A stretch of 64,000 nt of DNA, taken from NCBI RefSeq assembly GCF_902859805.1, contig NZ_CADIKC010000005.1, positions 372,001 through 436,000 of the forward strand, in the 5' to 3' direction. Below the pieces are notes generated by a model that worked only from the letters and a program-made list of their open reading frames with translations, made no database searches and had not been told where the DNA came from. The DNA is from Paraburkholderia sediminicola. GTDB taxonomy: Bacteria; Pseudomonadota; Gammaproteobacteria; Burkholderiales; Burkholderiaceae. Below, in pieces: positions 58,585 to 64,000 of this stretch (positions within the stretch are counted from its first letter, which is position 1; each line of letters opens with the position of its first letter). Both the position numbers and the translations under genes were made by a program.

Positions 58585-59283
58585 TCAGTGAGAGTAGTCG
58601 CGCGTACCGAAGATAGCGGTGCCGACGCGCACGATCGTCGCGCCTTCCAGCACGGCGGCTTCGAGGTCGCTCGACATGCCCATCGAGAGCGTATCGAGTT
58701 CGAGGCCGTCGTTACGCAGACGCTCGAACAGTTCACGCAGTTGCCGATGCGGCGCACGCTGTTCTTCGATGCTGCCGGCCGGCTCCGGAATCGCCATCAG
58801 GCCGCGCAGATTCAGCTTCGGCAGCGCGGCGATTGCCTGTGCGACTTCGACGGCCTCAGGAATGCTTGCACCGCTTTTCGACGCTTCGCCGCTAATGTTG
58901 ACCTGCAGGCAGACGTTCAACGGCGGCAGGTTATCCGGGCGCTGCTCCGAGAGCCGCTGTGCGATTTTCAAGCGGTCGACCGAATGCACCCAGTCGAAAT
59001 TCTCGGCGACCGGGCGTGTCTTGTTCGATTGCAACGGCCCGATGAAATGCCATTCGAGCGTGGCGCGCAGATCGGCCAGCGCTTCGATCTTGGTGATGGA
59101 TTCCTGCACGTAGTTCTCACCGAACGCGCGTTGGCCGGCTGTGTAGGCCGCGCGCACGTCTTCGGCGGGAAACGTCTTCGAGACCGCGAGCAGGGTGATC
59201 GAACGCGGGTCGCGTCCGGCCACCTGCGCGGCGAGGGCGATGCGCTGCTGCACCGCTTCGAGGTTGTGAATCAGATCGGGCAT
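58585..59283 (-). CDS. PLP homeostasis protein, YggS type
   Basis: A 232-residue alanine-racemase-like TIM barrel. The PLP lysine is Lys36 in ITLLAVSKTFPAEDV, and FGENYVQE, EWHFIGPLQSNKTR and LSMGMSSDLEAAV are the family blocks. Members bind PLP without known catalysis and keep vitamin B6 pools balanced. Paired with proC. Confidence 0.95.
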   Translation of the reverse strand: MPDLIHNLEAVQQRIALAAQVAGRDPRSITLLAVSKTFPAEDVRAAYTAGQRAFGENYVQESITKIEALADLRATLEWHFIGPLQSNKTRPVAENFDWVHSVDRLKIAQRLSEQRPDNLPPLNVCLQVNISGEASKSGASIPEAVEVAQAIAALPKLNLRGLMAIPEPAGSIEEQRAPHRQLRELFERLRNDGLELDTLSMGMSSDLEAAVLEGATIVRVGTAIFGTRDYSH

Positions 59284-59424
59284 GGAGCGGAACCGGAAGT
59301 CTGGCGAAAGGCGATGATCGAATTATACGGACGCCGCCGCTTCGTGCCGCTGCGGGACAGGCGGACGCACTTGCGGTGATGTATCGCAAGCCACGTGCCG
59401 CGCTTCTCGTCAAAATCGCTCGCC

Positions 59425-60651
59425 TCAGGCGGACAGCATGTGCTCCACCAGTTCGATCCAATGCGCGACCGGCGTGGACGTGCCGCTTTGCAGATGCGCA
59501 ATGCAGCCGACGTTGGCCGACACGATCACCTGCGGCTCCTGCGCCTGCAGCCGCTCGAGCTTCTGGTCGCGCAGTGCGTACGAGAGCTTGGGCTGAGTCA
59601 GCGAATAAGTCCCGGCCGAACCGCAGCAGAGATGATTGTCGGCGGGCAGGCGCACTTCCACGCCGAGCGCCGTCAGCAGATGTTCGACCCTGCCGCGTAC
59701 CTGCTGACCATGTTGCAAAGTGCACGGCGGATGGAACGCCACCGTATGAATCGCGCGGCGGCGCGTCACGGCGACGAGTGCTTCTTCGAACTCCGGCAGG
59801 ATCTCCGCGACGTCGCGCGTCAGTTCGGTCACGCGGCGCGCCTTTTCTGCATATGCAGGGTCGTTGCGCAGCAGATGCCCGTATTCCTTGACCGTTGCGC
59901 CGCAGCCGGACGCGTTCATCACGATTGCTTCGACACCCTGTTCGATGTACGGCCACCACGCGTCGATGTTGGCGCGCAGGTCGTCGAGCGCTTCGTCGTT
60001 GTAGCCCAGGTGCAGACGGATCGCACCGCAGCAGCCCGCTTCGGGTGCGATCAACGTTTCCACGCCGAGCGCATCGAGCACCCGCGCCGTCGCGACGTTG
60101 ACGTTCGGCATCATCGACGGTTGCACGCAGCCCGCGAGCATCAGCATCTTGCGCGGATGTTTCGCGGTCGGCCATTCGAGCGGACGCTGGCGCGCGGGCA
60201 CCTTGTCGCGCAGTTTCTTCGGCAGGAGCGGGCGGATATGCTGACCGATCCGCATGGTCGGCGTGAACAGCGCGCTGTTCGGCACGAAGCTCGCGAGCAG
60301 CCGGCGCACCATCCGTTGGCTGAACGGGCGCGTGACCTTTTCCTCGGTGATCTTGCGGCCGATCTCGACCAGCCTGCCGTATTGCACGCCTGAGGGGCAG
60401 GTTGTCTCGCAGTTGCGGCAAGTGAGGCAGCGGTCCAGGTGAACCTGGGTGCTGCGCGTGACCGCCGCGCCTTCCACCATCTGCTTGATCAGATAGATGC
60501 GGCCGCGTGGTCCGTCGAGTTCGTCGCCGAGTATTTGATAGGTCGGGCAGGTCGCGGTGCAGAAGCCGCAGTGCACGCAATTGCGCAGGATGGCGTCGGC
60601 TTCGTCGCCATCGGGCGTATTGCGAATGAAGTCCGCGAGGTTGGTTTGCAT
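59425..60651 (-). CDS. glcF: glycolate oxidase iron-sulfur subunit
   Basis: A 408-residue subunit with two 4Fe-4S motifs (CVHCGFCTATCP and CLTCRNCETTCPSG) and two C-terminal CCG-type domains (PEAGCCGAIRLHLG, DNHLCCGSAGTYSL). With GlcD and GlcE it oxidises glycolate to glyoxylate and feeds electrons to the membrane. I begin at the ATG at 60651, 8 bases after glcE; upstream in-frame sequence is glcE read in another frame. Confidence 0.95.
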   Translation of the reverse strand: MQTNLADFIRNTPDGDEADAILRNCVHCGFCTATCPTYQILGDELDGPRGRIYLIKQMVEGAAVTRSTQVHLDRCLTCRNCETTCPSGVQYGRLVEIGRKITEEKVTRPFSQRMVRRLLASFVPNSALFTPTMRIGQHIRPLLPKKLRDKVPARQRPLEWPTAKHPRKMLMLAGCVQPSMMPNVNVATARVLDALGVETLIAPEAGCCGAIRLHLGYNDEALDDLRANIDAWWPYIEQGVEAIVMNASGCGATVKEYGHLLRNDPAYAEKARRVTELTRDVAEILPEFEEALVAVTRRRAIHTVAFHPPCTLQHGQQVRGRVEHLLTALGVEVRLPADNHLCCGSAGTYSLTQPKLSYALRDQKLERLQAQEPQVIVSANVGCIAHLQSGTSTPVAHWIELVEHMLSA

Positions 60652-60659
60652 CGCGTCGC

Positions 60660-61748
60660 TCAGAAGTCGGGGTAGAGGCGGCCGCGATTGAAGATGCGGG
60701 CCGGGTCGAAGGCGGTTTTCAGGCCGCGATGAATTTTCATCAGCGGTGCGGGCAGCGGTGTGAACACCCCGGCGCTGCGGTCGTAGCCATAGCCGCTGCG
60801 GAAGATGGTGGCGTGGCCGCCGGCCTGTTTGGCGCTGATGCGCACGGTTTGCGCGTCGGTGTCGGTGATCCACCAGCGCTGGCCGCCGCCCCATTCCATC
60901 AGTTGTGCGCCGGGCAATTGCATCGGCTCAGTGATCGACGGCAGCGCGAGGCGCCAGAGCGCGGCCTTCGGCGGGATGGCCGCGAAGAACGAGTCGGTCT
61001 GCTCGCGCAGGCCCGCCCAGAAGCGCTCCGCTTCGACGGCATCGACCACCTCGCCGCCGAGCGCCGTGCGCGCCGCTTTGACGGCGGCTTCCGCGCCGGC
61101 CATGCGCACGGCCAGCGTGCCGTGACGCCATGCGCTCGCCGTGATCGGCAGCGGGCGGCCGCCCCATTCGTTGAGCTTGCGGACCGCATCGGTGCCGTTC
61201 ATGTCGAATTTGAGCGTGGCTTCGGCCTGCGGCAGCGGCAGTACCTTGACCGACAGCTCGAGGATCAGCCCAAGGGTGCCCAGCGAGCCCGCCATCAAAC
61301 GGGAGACATCGTATCCGGCGACGTTCTTCACCACCTGGCCGCCAAAATGCAGGGCCTGGCCCTGGCCGTTCATGATGACGGCGCCCAGCACGAAGTCGCG
61401 CGCCGCACCGGCCGACGGGCGGCGCGGACCGGCGATGCCCGCCGCGATGCAGCCGCCGAAGGTGGCCTGCGGCCCGAAGTGGGGCGGCTCGAAGGCGAGC
61501 ATCTGATGGTGTTCGGCGAGCGCGGCTTCGATCTCCAGCAGGGGCGTGCCCGCGCGCGCCGTGATGACCAGCTCGGCCGGGTCGTAGGCGATGATGCCGC
61601 GATAAGCGCGCGTGTCGAGGATGTCACCTTCCAGCGTCTGACCGTACCAGTCTTTGGTGCCGCCGCCACGGATGCGCAGTGTGCGCCCTTCGGCGCTGGC
61701 TGAACGCACGCGTTCAGACCAAACGGCGACGATGTCGTCCTCTTCCAT
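60660..61748 (-). CDS. glcE: glycolate oxidase FAD-binding subunit
   Basis: A 362-residue protein with an N-terminal PCMH-type FAD domain: RTLRIRGGGTKDWYG, PAELVITARAGTPLLEIEAAL, FGPQATFGGCIAAGIAGPRR and VVKNVAGYDVSRLMAGSLGTLG are the GlcE blocks. It is shorter than GlcD, as usual, because the C-terminal oxidase domain is reduced. In the glcD-E-F operon; 270 bases separate it from glcD. Confidence 0.94.
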   Translation of the reverse strand: MEEDDIVAVWSERVRSASAEGRTLRIRGGGTKDWYGQTLEGDILDTRAYRGIIAYDPAELVITARAGTPLLEIEAALAEHHQMLAFEPPHFGPQATFGGCIAAGIAGPRRPSAGAARDFVLGAVIMNGQGQALHFGGQVVKNVAGYDVSRLMAGSLGTLGLILELSVKVLPLPQAEATLKFDMNGTDAVRKLNEWGGRPLPITASAWRHGTLAVRMAGAEAAVKAARTALGGEVVDAVEAERFWAGLREQTDSFFAAIPPKAALWRLALPSITEPMQLPGAQLMEWGGGQRWWITDTDAQTVRISAKQAGGHATIFRSGYGYDRSAGVFTPLPAPLMKIHRGLKTAFDPARIFNRGRLYPDF

Positions 61749-62018
61749 GGTGTCCTGCTTCGTTGTGTTTCGATTGATTGTACCGGGCGGCGGCGCGCTG
61801 GCAACCCGGAGCGGACCCGCATCGGGTAATCAGGGTGGGAGCGGGGAAGCGCTTGGGGCTTGGGACTTGTGGGTGCGCCGACGGGGAGCGGGCGGGCAGG
61901 GAGGCGGGTTGGCCGTGGGTGGGGGTCCCGGCATGTGGGCGGACGGCGCAGAGGCGGGTGGCGGCTGCGCCTTGTGACGCTGCGGGCCCGGCTTGGGCCG
62001 GCAGCGTCATCAGCCGTC
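61749..62018. other. GC-rich gap between glcD and glcE with a G-run cluster
   Basis: 270 bases without a gene. On the plus strand, runs of three or more G's at 61883, 61890, 61894, 61899, 61905, 61916 and 61920 are separated by one to eight bases, a G-quadruplex-forming pattern; the glc mRNA (minus strand) would carry the C-rich copy. The glc genes probably remain in one transcript, but a second promoter here is possible. Confidence 0.5.
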
Positions 62019-63512
62019 TTAAAACCGCGGCAGGTCCGGGTGCGGCAGCAAGCCGCCGCGCACGTGCATCTTGCCGTACTCGGCGCAACGCGCGCGGGTG
62101 GGAATGCCCTTGTCGGGATTGAGCAGGCCCGGCGCGTCGAAGGCGCGTTTGACCGCGTGGAATGCGTCGCGCTCCTCAGGCGAAAACTGCACGCACATCG
62201 AATTGATTTTCTCGATGCCCACGCCGTGCTCGCCCGTCACCGTGCCACCTAGCTCCACGCAGGTTTCGAGAATGTCGCAACCGAAGGCTTCGGCCCGGTG
62301 CCACTCGTCCATATCGTTGCCGTTGAACAGGATCAGCGGGTGCATATTGCCGTCGCCGGCATGGAACACGTTGATGCAGCGCAGGCCGTACTTCTTCTCC
62401 ATGACTTCGATGCGCGCCAGCAGCGGCCCGATACTGCGGCGCGGCACGGTGCCGTCCATGCAGTAGTAATCGGGTGAAATGCGGCCTGCCGCCGGAAACG
62501 CGTTTTTGCGTCCGGACCAGAAGCGCAGCCGTTCATTTTCCGAGCGCGAAATCTGGATGCGGGTTGCGCCCTGTTCGCGCAGCACCGCGGTCATGCGCAC
62601 GATTTCGTCGGCGACCTCTTCAGCTGTGCCGTCCGATTCGCACAGCAGGATCGCCGCCGCGTCGAGGTCGTAGCCCGCGTTGACGAATTCTTCGACGGCG
62701 CGCGTAGCCGGTTTGTCCATCATCTCCAAGCCAGCCGGGATGATGCCCGCCGCAATGATGCCGGCGACCGCGTTGCCGCCTTTCACGACGTCGTCGAAAC
62801 TGGCCATGATGACCTGCGCCGTTTGCGGCTTCGGGATCAGTTTGACGGTGACTTCGGTGACGATTGCGAACATGCCTTCGCTGCCGATCAGCACCGCGAG
62901 CAGATCGAGCCCCGGCGCGTCAGGACCGAGCGAACCGAATTCGACGATGTCACCTTCCATTGTCACGGCGCGAACACGCAGCACGTTGTGCACGGTCAGG
63001 CCGTACTTGAGGCAGTGCACGCCGCCCGAATTCTCGGAGACGTTGCCGCCGATCGTGCAGGCAATCTGCGACGACGGATCGGGCGCGTAGTAAAGCCCGT
63101 AGGGCGCGGCCGCTTCGGAGATCGACAGATTTCGCACCCCCGGTTGCACGGTCGCGGTCCTGGCATACGAGTCGACTTCGACGATCTTGCGGAAGCGCGC
63201 GAGCGATACCACCACGCCGTGGCGAATCGGCATCGCCCCGCCGGACAAACCGGTGCCCGCACCGCGCGGCACGATCGGCACGTCGAGCCGGTGACAGATC
63301 TGCACGATGCGCTGGACCTGCGATTCCGTCTCGGGCAATGCGACCGCGAGCGGCAGACGCCTGTAAGCGGCGAGGCCGTCGCACTCGTAGGCAACGGTGT
63401 CTTCTTCGCGATACAGCAGACAGTGGTTCGGCAGCACGGCCATCAGCGCCTGCACAACTTCGCGCTGGCGCTGGGCGAGAACTTCGGCCGTCAGTTCGAC
63501 GGGTGCGTTCAT
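62019..63512 (-). CDS. glcD: glycolate oxidase subunit GlcD
   Basis: A 497-residue FAD-linked oxidase: PCMH domain with VPIVPRGAGTGLSGGAMPI and QIACTIGGNVSENSGGVHCL, then a C-terminal domain with GTVTGEHGVGIEKI and NVFHAGDGNMHPLILFNG, the family signatures. Catalytic subunit for glycolate oxidation. AGGAG lies ten bases before the ATG. First gene of the glc operon, downstream of another FAD-linked oxidase. Confidence 0.95.
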   Translation of the reverse strand: MNAPVELTAEVLAQRQREVVQALMAVLPNHCLLYREEDTVAYECDGLAAYRRLPLAVALPETESQVQRIVQICHRLDVPIVPRGAGTGLSGGAMPIRHGVVVSLARFRKIVEVDSYARTATVQPGVRNLSISEAAAPYGLYYAPDPSSQIACTIGGNVSENSGGVHCLKYGLTVHNVLRVRAVTMEGDIVEFGSLGPDAPGLDLLAVLIGSEGMFAIVTEVTVKLIPKPQTAQVIMASFDDVVKGGNAVAGIIAAGIIPAGLEMMDKPATRAVEEFVNAGYDLDAAAILLCESDGTAEEVADEIVRMTAVLREQGATRIQISRSENERLRFWSGRKNAFPAAGRISPDYYCMDGTVPRRSIGPLLARIEVMEKKYGLRCINVFHAGDGNMHPLILFNGNDMDEWHRAEAFGCDILETCVELGGTVTGEHGVGIEKINSMCVQFSPEERDAFHAVKRAFDAPGLLNPDKGIPTRARCAEYGKMHVRGGLLPHPDLPRF

Positions 63513-63613
63513 ATGACTTGTCTCCTGAGGTCTTTCATGCTGCGTGCCCGGTCAAGCCTGGTTGTGTGGCGGCAGGCGTTGCCGCTGCCGCACTTTTGAG
63601 CGTCGACGATCTT

Positions 63614-64000
63614 TCAAGCCGCCCAGGAAAAGATCTTGCCCGGGTTCATCAGATTGCGCGGATCGAGCGCATGTTTGATGGAGCGCATCGTGTCGACGGC
63701 GACTTCGCCGTGTTCTTCGAGCAGGAAGTTCATCTTGTGAAGACCGACACCGTGCTCGCCCGTGCAGGTGCCGTCCATGCGAAGCGCGCGTTGCACGATG
63801 AGATGGTTCAGGCGCTCGGCCTCGACGAGCTCTTCGGGCTTGTTCGGATCGATCAGGATCGCGACGTGGAAGTTGCCGTCGCCGACATGGCCGACGATCG
63901 GGCAGGGCAGCGGCGACGCCTTCAGATCCTGCTCGGTTTCCATCACGCATTCCGCGAGACGGGAGATCGGCACGCAGACATCCGTCGTGACGGCGCGGCA
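63614..64000 (-). CDS. FAD-linked oxidase, D-lactate dehydrogenase-like (5' part outside window)
   Basis: The frame is open to the window edge, so only the C-terminal 128 residues are seen. TDVCVPISRLAECV, PCPIVGHVGDGNFHVAILID and DGTCTGEHGVGLHKM are the C-terminal domain blocks of the GlcD/Dld family; LDPRNLMNPGKIF ends it. The short DVCVPIS motif fits cytochrome-type D-lactate dehydrogenases better than GlcD, but a second glycolate oxidase cannot be excluded. About 100 bases separate it from glcD. Confidence 0.9.
   Translation of the reverse strand, partial: CRAVTTDVCVPISRLAECVMETEQDLKASPLPCPIVGHVGDGNFHVAILIDPNKPEELVEAERLNHLIVQRALRMDGTCTGEHGVGLHKMNFLLEEHGEVAVDTMRSIKHALDPRNLMNPGKIFSWAA

Noticed and set aside
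1..64000. tRNA genes, CRISPR arrays, prophage or insertion sequence genes
   Set aside because: Looked for cloverleaf-type dyads, regular spacer arrays and transposase or integrase motifs by eye and found none.

Overview
This window comes from a high-GC member of the Burkholderiaceae, most likely Paraburkholderia or a close relative. The case rests on gene content and order: amgK-murU divergent from lptD-surA-pdxA-rsmA, queA-tgt-yajC-secD-secF, glyQ-glyS-gmhB-plsC, a DUF4148 protein, a Gcr-type 'site-specific recombinase', a pqiA/pqiA/pqiB/pqiC set and a b561-YceI-YceI set. It reads as core chromosome. I saw no tRNA, rRNA, CRISPR array, prophage or complete insertion sequence.

Layout. 1-5.7 kb: the end of an EAL-domain protein, a GST gene divergent from a LysR regulator, a small DUF4148 secreted protein, a YciA-like thioesterase and an Atm1-type ABC exporter. 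5.8-13.7 kb: envelope genes, with peptidoglycan recycling (amgK-murU) divergent from lptD, surA, pdxA and rsmA. 13.7-17.3 kb: a DMT permease, an OmpC-type porin, a decayed outer-membrane-protein tail, glyoxalase I and an NTF2-like protein. 17.4-22.8 kb: a five-gene operon glyQ-glyS-gmhB-plsC-metallopeptidase on the minus strand. 23-32 kb: an FkbM methyltransferase, a membrane-anchored GltB-like FMN protein, mnmA with a Nudix hydrolase, the three-gene pntAA-pntAB-pntB transhydrogenase operon, a WYL regulator and a VOC protein. 32.2-40.1 kb: a THUMP/N6 RNA methyltransferase, the Gcr-family membrane protein, a 640-bp inverted-repeat element and the pqi operon. 40.6-44 kb: cytochrome b561, two YceI proteins and an MHS-type permease. 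44-50.2 kb: the queuosine and Sec accessory genes. 50.4-59.3 kb: recG, then an oxidative-stress block (oxyR, a 49-residue small protein, a catalase, a 53-residue membrane protein and dps), followed by ubiA, proC and the YggS-type PLP protein. 59.4-64 kb: glycolate oxidase glcF, glcE and glcD, then the C-terminus of a second FAD-linked oxidase cut by the window edge.

The parts that most deserve a second look are three. First, the intergenic space 35711-36350 is almost entirely two ~250-bp imperfect inverted arms, each with its own 15-bp hairpin, abutting the flanking genes to within a few bases. Second, the oxyR block has two symmetrical candidate OxyR sites, one over the oxyR promoter and one just upstream of a -10 box, in front of an undescribed small gene and the catalase. 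Third, a fragment of a beta-barrel-like C-terminus survives on the minus strand behind the porin gene. Most other genes are ordinary housekeeping genes whose identities are supported by visible catalytic motifs.
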